Under the pieces are notes generated by a model. The model had not been told where the DNA came from. It worked only from the letters and a program-made list of their open reading frames with translations, and searched no databases. Source: Streptococcus suis (lineage in GTDB: Bacteria > Bacillota > Bacilli > Lactobacillales > Streptococcaceae). Taken from it: a DNA stretch of 64,000 nucleotides. The stretch covers positions 930,001-994,000 of the forward strand of contig CP102145.1 of NCBI GenBank assembly GCA_024583055.1. Direction: 5' to 3'. A program made the translations under genes and the position numbers. Positions within the stretch are counted from its first letter, which is position 1, and every line of letters begins with the position of its first letter. Positions 51,123 through 60,529 of the stretch are shown here, in pieces.

Positions 51123-52292
51123 TTATTCTAATAATTTTTCATATAAATAATCAATTGTTTTTTCTGTAGCATTTCCAAAAAAATTAACATAGTTTTTTCG
51201 AAAAGCTACAGTACGTAATTTTTCAGCATCGTAATCCATTTTTTTTATTATTTCAATTAATTCATCCTCATTAGATGAACCATTTATAAATTTTCTAATA
51301 TCAAAATACAGACCCCTTTCACTACTGTATTTTTCAAAGTCATAAGTATAATGGAACATCGGCTTTCCAGTTATTGAAAAATCAAAAAAAACACTTGAAT
51401 AATCTGATACCAGGCAATCAGCAATGGAGAATAAATCATTCAAAACTGGATAGTTTGTAACATCTATGATTTGAGTCGAGCCACTAAAATCTAACACTCG
51501 TGATACCTCATAATGAGCTCTGATTAGTATTACATACTCCTCCAATTCGCGTATCCATTTACTACTATTAAAAGGTGGGGCCATCAAGATTCCTGTGGTA
51601 ATATTTCTTTCATACTCACGAAACGTTGGACAGTATAAGATTATCTTTTTGTTACTTTTTATACCTAATTCTCTTTTGATGGCATTAATTTTATCCTTAT
51701 TAATATTTTGTAACATATCATTTCTTGGCAAACCCACTTCAAGAAATACTTTATGAGGTAGATTAAACGAGCGAGAAAAAATTTCAGTCTCATAGTAACT
51801 TTGAGATAACATAATATCAGTATTATTTTTCCCAATAATAGCAAAAGATTTATTATCAGAGGGTAAGTCACTTCCCATAAACTTAATCGGTGTACCATGC
51901 CAAGTATTTAAATAGATAGTATTATTTTTCTTGAAATTTAGACCTCTCTCCATTGAGGAGTTTGTTATCCAAACTTTAGCAGACCCAGCGACAATAAAAT
52001 ACTTTAGTGAATCTGTTTTTACTTTCTTTACATTAATATTATTAAAATCTTCTGGTTTATGAAATGCCCAAACTAACTCATAATTTTTAAAACGATTATC
52101 AAGTTTTATTTTTTCGTATAGTACCCTAGGACTATCATCAAAATTTCTACCCGCAAAAGAATTAAATAATATTAAATTATTATTTCTAGGAATAAAAAAT
52201 AGAAAACTTTTAATTAAAAAACTCATTAGATAATAGTAGAAATAATAAATAACTTTATTATACTTTAATAAATATATGATTTTCTTTTTCAT
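51123..52292 (-). CDS. CDP-glycerol glycerophosphotransferase (TagB/TagF-like)
   Basis: About 389 residues from ATG at 52292. The Glyphos_transf family markers are [32 protein letters not shown] and [20 protein letters not shown]. It transfers glycerol phosphate from CDP-glycerol onto a sugar of the repeat unit. An N-terminal hydrophobic helix ([19 protein letters not shown]) associates it with the membrane. The size is nearer TagB (single transfer) than TagF (polymerase), so a single side group is likelier than a polymer. Confidence 0.9.
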   Translation of the reverse strand: MKKKIIYLLKYNKVIYYFYYYLMSFLIKSFLFFIPRNNNLILFNSFAGRNFDDSPRVLYEKIKLDNRFKNYELVWAFHKPEDFNNINVKKVKTDSLKYFIVAGSAKVWITNSSMERGLNFKKNNTIYLNTWHGTPIKFMGSDLPSDNKSFAIIGKNNTDIMLSQSYYETEIFSRSFNLPHKVFLEVGLPRNDMLQNINKDKINAIKRELGIKSNKKIILYCPTFREYERNITTGILMAPPFNSSKWIRELEEYVILIRAHYEVSRVLDFSGSTQIIDVTNYPVLNDLFSIADCLVSDYSSVFFDFSITGKPMFHYTYDFEKYSSERGLYFDIRKFINGSSNEDELIEIIKKMDYDAEKLRTVAFRKNYVNFFGNATEKTIDYLYEKLLE

Positions 52293-52483
52293 TAATCTCA
52301 ATCCGTATCTTTCTTCAAATAAGTATGATACTTATTAAAAAAACAATATTATTGAAAACTATTTCATTATTAATAATATTTTTTTCAATATCATTCGAAA
52401 ATGTACAGCCATTATCCAATAATTATGGAATTATCAGTACAAAGTATTTATATTAGAGGAAAACTGATAACCTGCACACTTAC
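52293..52483. other. AT-rich intergenic stretch within cps
   Basis: A non-coding gap of 191 bp between the glycerophosphotransferase and the GT4 gene, strongly AT-rich with several TAATATTATT-type runs. No terminator, promoter or ORF stands out; it may be a junction between cassettes acquired separately. Confidence 0.5.
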
Positions 52484-53617
52484 TTAGAAAAGCTTAGAAG
52501 TATTTTTTTTAACATAGAACTTTAGTAATTCTTTACAAATATTATCTTTAGAATATTTATTACTGAGAACACGAGACTGTTTAGAAAATTTGATATATTC
52601 TTCTCTATTATTCATTAAATAATTGATTTTGTTTACAAATGTGTCCAAATTCATTGAGAGAATTCTATACCCATTAACACCATCAGTAACTAAGTCACGA
52701 TTCCCTCTGCAATCTGTTACTATTATAGGTAAACCAGTCGCCATTGATTCAATAATATTGACTGGTAGTCCTTCTCTCTTTGAACTAGATAATGCTATAT
52801 CAGAAGCTTTTAGTAAGTCAGGGATATCTTTTCGGTATCCAAAGAATAAAATATTTTTTCCAAGTTTTTTTTCCTTAACAAGCTGTTTTAATTTAGATTC
52901 AAAAGGACCACTACCAACAATTAATAGGATAGCATCGTTTCGTTGTCTGCAAAGTGATTCCATCATATTAACTAATATTTGTTGATTTTTATTCGCATTT
53001 AATTCTCCAATACAAATTAAATACCTCTTGTCTTGTTCCAACCCCAACTTTTGTCTTACAATTTTTTTTTCTTCGGCAGATGCTGGATAAAATTTCTCCA
53101 AATCAATACCAACACCAGGAAGTAATTGTAGATGTTTCATCCTAAACTTATTTTGTGCAATAGTATAGTCTTCAATGTTGATTGTTATCAATGTATCTGT
53201 ATAACGTGAAAGTATTTTTTCGATTGGATAATATAATAGCCAATTTAACAGGGGACCGCCCTTAAGAAAATGAAATCCGTGGGCGGTATAGAATACTTTC
53301 GTATTTTCTAAGCCTCTACATGCCAAACGCACAACAGCAGATGCTATTGGTGTGTGTGTGTGAACAATATCGTACTCTTCCTGCCTAACCAATTGTCTTA
53401 CCTGCTGAATTAAGGCAACGAAATCATTCTTAATTAGACTTCTATTAAATTGTAATTCAAAAAATTCTCTTGTGTTATTTATCAATTCCTGACTTAATGG
53501 TTGTTCGAGTTTACATGCAATATCAACCGTATGACCAGCTTTTTTTAATTCGTCTATATGAGGAACTAAAAAAGAATTTAATGTATTTGAAATTGTTGTA
53601 ACGTAAAGTATTTTCAT
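52484..53617 (-). CDS. GT4-family glycosyltransferase
   Basis: A 377-residue GT-B enzyme from ATG at 53617, overlapping the acetyltransferase stop (TGATGA). MKILYVTTISNTLNSFLVPH and VHTHTPIASAVVRLACRG are typical of WbnK/EpsD/PglA-like enzymes; KRYLICIGELNANKNQQILV, ILFFGYRKDIPDLLKASDI and SSKREGLPVNIIESMATGLP are the C-domain motifs. As the first GT after the Pgl-like set, it probably adds the second sugar of the repeat unit. Confidence 0.9.
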   Translation of the reverse strand: MKILYVTTISNTLNSFLVPHIDELKKAGHTVDIACKLEQPLSQELINNTREFFELQFNRSLIKNDFVALIQQVRQLVRQEEYDIVHTHTPIASAVVRLACRGLENTKVFYTAHGFHFLKGGPLLNWLLYYPIEKILSRYTDTLITINIEDYTIAQNKFRMKHLQLLPGVGIDLEKFYPASAEEKKIVRQKLGLEQDKRYLICIGELNANKNQQILVNMMESLCRQRNDAILLIVGSGPFESKLKQLVKEKKLGKNILFFGYRKDIPDLLKASDIALSSSKREGLPVNIIESMATGLPIIVTDCRGNRDLVTDGVNGYRILSMNLDTFVNKINYLMNNREEYIKFSKQSRVLSNKYSKDNICKELLKFYVKKNTSKLF

Positions 53618-54219
53618 CAATTAACCTTCCTACAAGGATTCCCAACATAGGTTCCCGAACGATCAATGGAGTAAATGACAACTCCACCTGCTCCTACGAT
53701 TACTTCTTTACAAATCGAAATAGATTGAATAATAGTGCTTCCAATTCCTAGCCACGAACCGTGACCAATTGAGACATTTCCCGCAATATGACAACCCGGT
53801 GAGAGATGTACAAAATCTCCAAGTTTACAATCATGATCAACTGAAGATGCAGTGTTTATTATACAACCTCTCCCAATTGTTACATCTGAATTTATTACTG
53901 CACCAGCCATAATAACTGTACCAGCATGAACATCAACTCGTCTTGAAATTACAGCTGAGGGATGAATCAAAGTCGCAATTCTATCTTGAGGCAACATACA
54001 TTGTTTACTAGCTCTAATTTTGTTATCACCAATTGCTACAATGAATTCAAAGTCAGATAATTCTTCAATGATTTGTGACGTACCTACAATTGGATAACCT
54101 GCGCATTCACCAGTAGAATAATCATCTAAAAATACAATTTCATTGTAGCCATTTTTTTCAGCAATATCAGCAACTACTTTTCCATGACCACTAGCTCCAA
54201 TAATCGCAAGTTTTTTCAT
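53617..54219 (-). CDS. PglD/NeuD-like N-acetyltransferase
   Basis: A 200-residue enzyme with a small Rossmann-like N-domain (KLAIIGASGHGKVVADIA) and a left-handed beta-helix (AVINSDVTIGRGCIIN, HLSPGCHIAGNVSIGHGSW). The NTASSVDHDCKLGDF segment carries the PglD catalytic-type histidine. It should N-acetylate the 4-amino group made by the aminotransferase, giving UDP-diNAc-bacillosamine. It overlaps the sugar transferase by four bases. Confidence 0.88.
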   Translation of the reverse strand: MKKLAIIGASGHGKVVADIAEKNGYNEIVFLDDYSTGECAGYPIVGTSQIIEELSDFEFIVAIGDNKIRASKQCMLPQDRIATLIHPSAVISRRVDVHAGTVIMAGAVINSDVTIGRGCIINTASSVDHDCKLGDFVHLSPGCHIAGNVSIGHGSWLGIGSTIIQSISICKEVIVGAGGVVIYSIDRSGTYVGNPCRKVN

Positions 54220-54833
54220 TTGTTTCCTTTAAATTCTTCCATTGTTACCGACTCAGTTGAGGAAATTCCATTTCTTTGTAATACAGCTCGGATCGTTTGA
54301 AGAATAATTCTAACATCACCAAAAAAGGTAACATTTTTTACATATTCAACATCCTTCACAAATTTTTCTTCCCAACTTAAAGAATTTCGACCATTAGCTT
54401 GAGCATAGCCTGTCAATCCAGGCCTAACCTCATGTCTTCTTGCTTGCTCTTCGGAGTATAATGGTAAGTATTTGGCCAGTAAAGGTCTTGGACCTACTAT
54501 ACTCATATCCCCCTTCAATATATTAAAGAGTTCAGGCAGTTCATCTAAACTAGTAGATCTAAGCCACTTCCCAAATGAAGTTAGTCGGACTTTATCTGGC
54601 AATAGTTGACCACGCTCATCTTTTTCATCAGTCATCGTCCGAAACTTATACATTTTGAAAATCTTTTCATCTTTGCCCGGTCTTTCTTGCTTAAACAAGA
54701 CTGGTGAACCTAATTTAAAATATACTAGAATACAAACCAGAAAAATGATCGGAGATAACAAAACAAGCGCTATTAAAGACAGGGTAAAATCTATCAAACG
54801 TTTAAAATATTTTTCGTATAATCCTTTATTCAT
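54216..54833 (-). CDS. initiating phosphoglycosyltransferase (PglC-like)
   Basis: A 205-residue monotopic PGT: RLIDFTLSLIALVLLSPIIF is the re-entrant membrane helix, PVLFKQERPGKDEKIFKMYKFRTM the UMP/catalytic region with D-E in TDEKDE, and DMSIVGPRPLLAKYLPLY, RPGLTGYAQANGRN the conserved end. It starts the repeat unit on undecaprenyl phosphate. Its size is that of the minimal PglC-type enzymes rather than CpsE/WchA (about 450), agreeing with the bacillosamine set around it. Confidence 0.93.
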   Translation of the reverse strand: MNKGLYEKYFKRLIDFTLSLIALVLLSPIIFLVCILVYFKLGSPVLFKQERPGKDEKIFKMYKFRTMTDEKDERGQLLPDKVRLTSFGKWLRSTSLDELPELFNILKGDMSIVGPRPLLAKYLPLYSEEQARRHEVRPGLTGYAQANGRNSLSWEEKFVKDVEYVKNVTFFGDVRIILQTIRAVLQRNGISSTESVTMEEFKGNK

Positions 54834-54845
54834 TTTTCCTAATTT

Positions 54846-56096
54846 CTATTCAAAGCAAGCTTTTATGGTTTCAATAATGATATCCTGTTCCTCTACAGTC
54901 ATTTTATTATCACTAGGAAGGCATAAACCTCGTTCAAAAAGGTCTGTTCCTACATCTGAATAGTCCCCTTGAATGTAGGCATTTGTTTGAGCTCTGCCAT
55001 TTCCATTCTTTGTAACAAATGGATTCATTCTAAAAATCGGTTGAGTATGCATCGGTTTCCAGATTGGGCGACCTTCCGCATTGATTGTATTTAATGCATC
55101 TAGTATTTCTGACGGAGTTGTTTTCCCTTTCTCAGATGTGTAGAGGACATCATTGTCCGAACGCACCTGTTTTGCCATGGATTCTGGATTAATAGTCAAA
55201 CAAGATAACCAATAATTCGGTACTGAATTACATGAATCAAATGGATTCAGTTTGATTGGTAATCCCTTCAATCCTTCTTGGTAACGTTCGTAAATGGCTT
55301 TTTTCTGTGCAATATGGTCATCTAAATAGGGCATCTGTCCACGAACAACACCAGCTATAACATTACTCATTCGATAATTGTAGCCAATTTCTTCGTGTTG
55401 GTACCAAGCAGCCTGTTCACGAGCTTGCGTTGACCATTTTCTAACTTTATTAGCTGCATTCAAATCATTTGTCAATAAGGCTCCACCACTAGATCCCGTA
55501 ATAATTTTATTTCCATTAAAAGAAATAATAGAATGGCGTCCAAAGGTTCCTGTTTGTTTCCCCTTATAAGTTGCACCCAGAGATTCCGCCGCATCTTCGA
55601 CTAAAATTGCTCCGTGTTTATCACAAATGGATTTAATTTCATCAATCTTTGCTGGCACTCCATACAAGTGGACCAATACTACAACTTTGACATTCGGATA
55701 GAGTTCAAATGCTTTCTCCAATGCATCCGGATCCATATTCCAAGTATCATACTCAGAATCAATAAAAACCGGTATCCCACCCTCGTATGTGATAGGATTC
55801 ACAGTGGCTGAAAACGTAACATCCGAACAAAAAACATAGTCGCCACTCTTTATTCCAGCCAATTTCATAGCTAAATGTAAAGCAGATGTTCCAGATGAAA
55901 GTGCAACTACTTGTTCACTGTTTGTATATTCCTTTACCATTTCTTCTAGAGCATAGATATTTGAGCCAGCCGTTGTCATCCAATTGGTGTCAAAGGCTTC
56001 CTTCATGTACTCTAATTCATCACCATGCATGGTTGGCGAAGCAAGCCAAACCTTATTCTTAAAGGGTTCTACTTCTCTTGAAAAATCAAATGCCAT
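54846..56096 (-). CDS. DegT/DnrJ/EryC1 aminotransferase (PglE-like)
   Basis: A 416-residue PLP enzyme: VWLASPTMHGDELEYMKEAFD, SGTSALHLAMKLAGIKSGDY, ILVEDAAESLGATYKGKQTG and the Schiff-base lysine in SIISFNGNKIITGSSGGALL. Family members aminate UDP-4-keto-6-deoxy-GlcNAc. It follows the CapD/PglF-like dehydratase (with the Fic relic between) and precedes the initiating transferase and PglD-like enzyme. Confidence 0.93.
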   Translation of the reverse strand: MAFDFSREVEPFKNKVWLASPTMHGDELEYMKEAFDTNWMTTAGSNIYALEEMVKEYTNSEQVVALSSGTSALHLAMKLAGIKSGDYVFCSDVTFSATVNPITYEGGIPVFIDSEYDTWNMDPDALEKAFELYPNVKVVVLVHLYGVPAKIDEIKSICDKHGAILVEDAAESLGATYKGKQTGTFGRHSIISFNGNKIITGSSGGALLTNDLNAANKVRKWSTQAREQAAWYQHEEIGYNYRMSNVIAGVVRGQMPYLDDHIAQKKAIYERYQEGLKGLPIKLNPFDSCNSVPNYWLSCLTINPESMAKQVRSDNDVLYTSEKGKTTPSEILDALNTINAEGRPIWKPMHTQPIFRMNPFVTKNGNGRAQTNAYIQGDYSDVGTDLFERGLCLPSDNKMTVEEQDIIIETIKACFE

Positions 56097-56097
56097 T

Positions 56098-56440
56098 TTA
56101 TCTTATCTCCCTTGATAACGTGTATTTACTTAATCCTAAAATACTCCAAATACTGCTTGTATCGATCCTGTGCAGCTTAGCCACGAAAAGAACATACTTT
56201 ATCTCATCTCCAATGATAAAAGGAACATACCCATGCTTGAGACCTTCCTTAACCAGAATCAGTCGGCCCACTCGACCATTACCATCTTGAAGAGGGTGGA
56301 TAGGTTCAAAACGAACATGAAAGTGAAGACTATCCTCAATTGGTCTCATAAACATACCGTGTCTGGTCATACGTCAGTTTTCTACCTTCTAACTGGTTTG
56401 AGTTGAAAGCCAGCTCTTTCTGAACCTTATGGTAAAGACT
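56098..56440 (-). pseudogene. Fic-family protein relic
   Basis: The left part holds an intact Fic motif HPLQDGNGRVGRL inside SLHFHVRFEPI and the following VKEGLKHGYVPFIIGDE. The right part, in another frame, is LYHKVQKELAFNSNQLEGRK, the normal N-terminal inhibitory-helix-like region. Compared with complete Fic proteins (~200 residues), roughly 90 central residues and the start codon are missing. Fic domains AMPylate or phosphorylate targets; this copy cannot work. From 56441 to 56560 no gene is seen. Confidence 0.85.
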
Positions 56441-56560
56441 ATCTTGACACTGTTTTCTTTTCTCTCAATAACGTATGACCCACCTCATGAACGTATTTCA
56501 ACCTTCCTAGAATCTAAATATTATGTAAACTCTAGGAAAGTAAAAATAACTTTTACTTTC

Positions 56561-58357
56561 TTAATCTTGTCGTGCAAAGTCAATTAGGGTTTTCTTCAAT
56601 TCGGTCTTATCCAGGGACAGTAGGCGACTGATGAAGTCTTGGACTTTTTCCTTATCTTGATTGGTCACCCGACCAACGAAGATCTTTTCGTAAACTTGTT
56701 CACTGATCCGCTCTTCTGTTGACAAGAGCTCCTCGTAGAGCTTTTCACCAGGACGAATCCCAGTCTCTACAATTTGAATCTCTTCTTCCGTGTGTCCACT
56801 GAGTTTGATGACTTTACGGGCCAAGTCCAATATGTGTACAGGCTCACCCATGTCCAGGACAAAGACCTCGCCACCATTGGCCATGTAGCCAGCCTGGATG
56901 ACCAATCGACTGGCCTCCGGAATGGTCATAAAGTAGCGGGTCATGCGGAAGTCCGTGACCGTCACTGGCCCACCTTTCTTGATCTGTTCCTTGAAGAGCG
57001 GAACCACACTACCCCGACTACCTAATACATTCCCAAATCGGACAGCTACAAACTGGGTCTTACCGTCTCCATTCAAGCCGGTTACAATCATTTCAGCCAC
57101 ACGTTTGGTCGCTCCCATAACATTGGGTGGATTGACCGCCTTATCCGTTGATACCATGACAAATTTGTTAACACCTGCTTCTTTTGCAGCCTCTGCCACA
57201 TTCTTGGTCCCAAAGATATTGTTTTTAACCGCTTCATGTGGATTGAACTCCATCAGAGGAACATGCTTATGTGCCGCTGCATGATAGACAACGTGGGGCT
57301 GGAATTCCTTCATGACCGAGAACATCAAGTCTCTGTCTTGGATATCGGCTATTACAGGAATGAGTTCTACTTCTGCACCATAGAGACTCACCATCTCCTG
57401 ATGAATCAGATAGATCGAATTTTCCCCGTGACCCACCAAAATCAGACGATCCGGCTTGAACCGTGCCACCTGTCTACACAGCTCCGAACCGATAGAACCT
57501 CCGGCTCCAGTAACCAAGACCGTCTTATCCTTGAAATAACTGCGTAATTTTTCCTGATCCAAGACCACTTCAGGGCGGCCCAACAGATCTGCAATATCAA
57601 TCTCCTTGAGGGAGCTAACTGAGATATTGCCCGCAACGATGTCCTCTATACTAGGCATGGAATTGACCTTAACGTTCACTGAATTACAGATCTCGACTAA
57701 GGATTCTCGCTCTTTACCGGGTAATGATGGAATAGCGATGGTGACTTGTTCAATCTCCAAATCCTTGACCAAGGCTGGTATGTCGTTGCGATTTCCGATT
57801 ACCTTAACGTTGCGAATATAGCTATTGAGCTTACTTGGATCCGCATCCACAATACCTACCAATTCAAAATCCAATTTTCGTTCGATAACTGTATTGATGA
57901 AAAGCTGTCCTCCGTCACCGGCACCAACAACCAGAGTACGAACTGGCCGTCGTGTATTTGACTTGGACTTAGACTTTCTATCATGGATGGCACGCCAAGT
58001 TAGACGGGGTACCACCATCAAGACAAAGGTCAAAATACTTGAAGTGAGAATAAAGCGATAGGAAAACGTTTGCCATAGGTAGAAGGATGAGAGCAAGAGA
58101 AAGCCATAAGCCATCGCTACGCTCAATCCAATCTTAAAGAGCGACTCATAGTCAGTGTAGCGTGTAATGAGTGAAAAGACTTTCAGGTAAATAGATAGGG
58201 CTAGGTAGACAATGGTCACTAGAACAAATCCAACTTTCAGCTGTTCATTCGGCATGTCTATAATAACCCCTAAAAAGAGCTTACTCAATACAAAGGATAG
58301 GGCAATCGACACGAGATCGAATCCCAATAAAATAATTCGTTTTATTGATCGTGACAT
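56561..58357 (-). CDS. UDP-GlcNAc 4,6-dehydratase (CapD/PglF-like)
   Basis: About 598 residues from ATG at 58357. Four N-terminal membrane helices (RIILLGFDLVSIALSFVLS onward) precede a first Rossmann domain (RTLVVGAGDGGQLFINT) and the catalytic SDR domain (TVLVTGAGGSIGSELCRQ). The active site is KFVMVSTDKAVNPPNVMGATK with TDK and a methionine in place of tyrosine, as in PglF-type enzymes. It makes UDP-4-keto-6-deoxy-GlcNAc, the first step toward bacillosamine. Confidence 0.93.
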   Translation of the reverse strand: MSRSIKRIILLGFDLVSIALSFVLSKLFLGVIIDMPNEQLKVGFVLVTIVYLALSIYLKVFSLITRYTDYESLFKIGLSVAMAYGFLLLSSFYLWQTFSYRFILTSSILTFVLMVVPRLTWRAIHDRKSKSKSNTRRPVRTLVVGAGDGGQLFINTVIERKLDFELVGIVDADPSKLNSYIRNVKVIGNRNDIPALVKDLEIEQVTIAIPSLPGKERESLVEICNSVNVKVNSMPSIEDIVAGNISVSSLKEIDIADLLGRPEVVLDQEKLRSYFKDKTVLVTGAGGSIGSELCRQVARFKPDRLILVGHGENSIYLIHQEMVSLYGAEVELIPVIADIQDRDLMFSVMKEFQPHVVYHAAAHKHVPLMEFNPHEAVKNNIFGTKNVAEAAKEAGVNKFVMVSTDKAVNPPNVMGATKRVAEMIVTGLNGDGKTQFVAVRFGNVLGSRGSVVPLFKEQIKKGGPVTVTDFRMTRYFMTIPEASRLVIQAGYMANGGEVFVLDMGEPVHILDLARKVIKLSGHTEEEIQIVETGIRPGEKLYEELLSTEERISEQVYEKIFVGRVTNQDKEKVQDFISRLLSLDKTELKKTLIDFARQD

Positions 58358-58383
58358 ATCTCTCAATTACCGATTGATTCGGG

Positions 58384-59085
58384 CTATTTCTTTCCGTAGT
58401 TTCCATAATTGCCATAGGCACCATAAGCACCGTATGAACCGTATTTTTCCAACTTGGTGTCAAATTTATTTAAGATAACACCAAGGAATGGAGTCCCTGT
58501 TTGCTCGAGTTGTTCTTTGACTTTTTGTAGAGCTTTCCGTTTGATTCTTCCAGCTTCTGCCACTGTCAGTACGGCATCACACTTTTGAGCAATGATGGCT
58601 GCATCAATGACCATACCAAGTGGCGGACAGTCGACGATGACATAGTCAAAATAGCGACGAAGGGTCGCAAGGAGGTTTTCGAAATTCTTGCTTTGCAAAA
58701 GAGCTGTCGGGTTAGGCGATACCTTCCCTGCCTCGATGACGGTCAAATTTGGAATGTCTGTATCACAGAGTCCTTGGGAAAGGTCCGTCGTTCCTGCCAA
58801 ATAGTCCGTCAAGCCCGTAATCTTGGTTTTTGGCTTAAAGAAGCCAGACATGACGGAATTTCGAATATCGGCATCCACCAATACAGTCTTATAGCCCGCA
58901 CGCGCATAGGCCACTGCTAAACTGACTGAAGTGGTTGACTTACCTTCATTGGATTGAGCAGACGTAATGGCCACTACCTTGATATTCTCCCCACTCAACT
59001 GGATGTTGGTTCGGATTGCATTGAAATACTCTTCCGTCTTCTTTAAGAATACTTTTTTATTTCCTGATGTTTCTAATACTGCCAT
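58384..59085 (-). CDS. cpsD: capsule tyrosine kinase (Wze)
   Basis: A 233-residue BY-kinase. Walker A VVAITSAQSNEGKSTTSV, Walker A' TVLVDADIRNSV, and Walker B DYVIVDCPPLGMV are intact; the C-terminal tyrosine cluster YGSYGAYGAYGNYGNYG is the autophosphorylation tail. It is activated by the Wzd protein next door. S. suis literature often calls it CpsC; I use the pneumococcal order-based name. Confidence 0.95.
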   Translation of the reverse strand: MAVLETSGNKKVFLKKTEEYFNAIRTNIQLSGENIKVVAITSAQSNEGKSTTSVSLAVAYARAGYKTVLVDADIRNSVMSGFFKPKTKITGLTDYLAGTTDLSQGLCDTDIPNLTVIEAGKVSPNPTALLQSKNFENLLATLRRYFDYVIVDCPPLGMVIDAAIIAQKCDAVLTVAEAGRIKRKALQKVKEQLEQTGTPFLGVILNKFDTKLEKYGSYGAYGAYGNYGNYGKK

Positions 59086-59094
59086 GGTTCTCTC

Positions 59095-59784
59095 CTATTT
59101 CAATTTGGCTACATCTGGTACTACACCAAGCAATGGTAAGCCCATTTTTTCTTCAATGTCCTCTGGGCGTTTGATGCGATCATCCAAGACTTCTTTCACC
59201 AAAACCAAGGCTACTGCAAGAAAAGCACCAACCAGGAAGCCAAAGACAATATTGCGTTTTGTATTTGGAGTCGACGCTGTTTTTGCTGGTCGAGCCTCTT
59301 CGAGTGTTGTTACATCACTAACCTTGGTAACGTCGATGATTTTCTGGGCAGCTACTGTACGAAGGCCGTTGGCTATGCGCGCCGCTTCATTGGCATCCGC
59401 ATCACGGACTGTGATCGACACGATACGTGTATCAACTGGAATGCTGACAGATACCTTGCTGGCCAAATTTGATGTGAGTTTTAGTTCTTCTGTTACCGTA
59501 GAGAGAACATCCTGGGATAGGATAATTTCCTTATAGTCTTTTACCAGATAGGTACCCGCTTGGAGTTCTTGTGCCGTCAAGTTTTGACCACCATCAGCCA
59601 CCTTATTGACCACGTAGATTCGAGTGGTGCTATTATACTGTGGTGTCACTACGAAAACGGAGTAGGCAAATGCCACGGATACACCCAACAGGGCACTCAG
59701 AAGGATTAAAAACTTATTCCGCCATAGATTTTTCAATAGATATAGAACGTCAATTTCCATAACATTCGATTCTTGGTTGTTCAT
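59095..59784 (-). CDS. cpsC: capsule chain-length regulator (Wzd)
   Basis: A 229-residue Wzz-domain protein: [19 protein letters not shown] starts the first membrane helix, [17 protein letters not shown] the extracellular region, and [21 protein letters not shown] the second helix with a cytoplasmic tail that contacts the kinase. It partners with Wze to set polymer length and export. In S. suis naming this is CpsB. Confidence 0.95.
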   Translation of the reverse strand: MNNQESNVMEIDVLYLLKNLWRNKFLILLSALLGVSVAFAYSVFVVTPQYNSTTRIYVVNKVADGGQNLTAQELQAGTYLVKDYKEIILSQDVLSTVTEELKLTSNLASKVSVSIPVDTRIVSITVRDADANEAARIANGLRTVAAQKIIDVTKVSDVTTLEEARPAKTASTPNTKRNIVFGFLVGAFLAVALVLVKEVLDDRIKRPEDIEEKMGLPLLGVVPDVAKLK

Positions 59785-59799
59785 ACTGTCTCCTAAAGT

Positions 59800-60528
59800 T
59801 TAAAGTTTATTTTGCATAAGGGCAATTGGGTTTTCTATAAGCAAGACCTTGGCACGGTCTCGCCCGTACTCCTTCTCAATGAGTTGGAAGGCCTGGTCCA
59901 TATAGGGTGGCCGACTGCTTATATTGTGCATGTCACTTGCCACAAAGTGCACCAGGTCGTTGTCTAAGAAGTATTGGGCCCGTTGTTTATAAGCTTTGTG
60001 CCGATCTCCAAATAGTTTGGGTTTCAAGACACTAGTACTATTGATCTGCATATAGGCACCCATGGCGATGAGATCTGCAACTTTTCCACCTTCACCTGCC
60101 AAAGCATCGTATCGTTCGATATGGGCGAGAATGGGAGTCAAGCCCAACCGCAAGATGTCACCCACAGCTTCCTGAATTTTTTTGTAGCTAGTTGACCCGC
60201 TAAATTCAATCAAGACGCTGCTAGAATTTCCATAGGTCGGTAGTTCTTTTCGTTCCAACTTTTCAATTACACCATCCGTGAAATAAATTTCCGCCCCATA
60301 AAAGAGAAACAAATCGTCCGAGATGGTTTTTGCCAGTGCTTGAACTTCTTTAAAGTGCTTAAAGATTGTCTCTTCTGGCGTTTCAAACATGCCTTTTCGG
60401 CGATGAGAGGTGGCTACGATACCACGCACCCCTTGTTGATAGCTGAGCTTTAAGAGCTCCAAACTTTCTTCTGCAGTTTTTGGACCATCGTCCACACCAA
60501 ATATGATATGTGAATGAATATCTAACAT
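59800..60528 (-). CDS. cpsB: PHP-type protein tyrosine phosphatase (Wzh)
   Basis: A 242-residue manganese phosphatase of the PHP family: MLDIHSHIIFGVDDGPKT (HxH), YGAEIYFTDGVIE, ILAHIERYDAL and FVASDMHNIS (D-x-H). It dephosphorylates the Wze tyrosine tail. Here it lies directly after cpsA and before Wzd/Wze, i.e. the pneumococcal order; in the classical S. suis serotype 2 locus it comes fourth. Confidence 0.95.
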   Translation of the reverse strand: MLDIHSHIIFGVDDGPKTAEESLELLKLSYQQGVRGIVATSHRRKGMFETPEETIFKHFKEVQALAKTISDDLFLFYGAEIYFTDGVIEKLERKELPTYGNSSSVLIEFSGSTSYKKIQEAVGDILRLGLTPILAHIERYDALAGEGGKVADLIAMGAYMQINSTSVLKPKLFGDRHKAYKQRAQYFLDNDLVHFVASDMHNISSRPPYMDQAFQLIEKEYGRDRAKVLLIENPIALMQNKL

Positions 60529-60529
60529 C

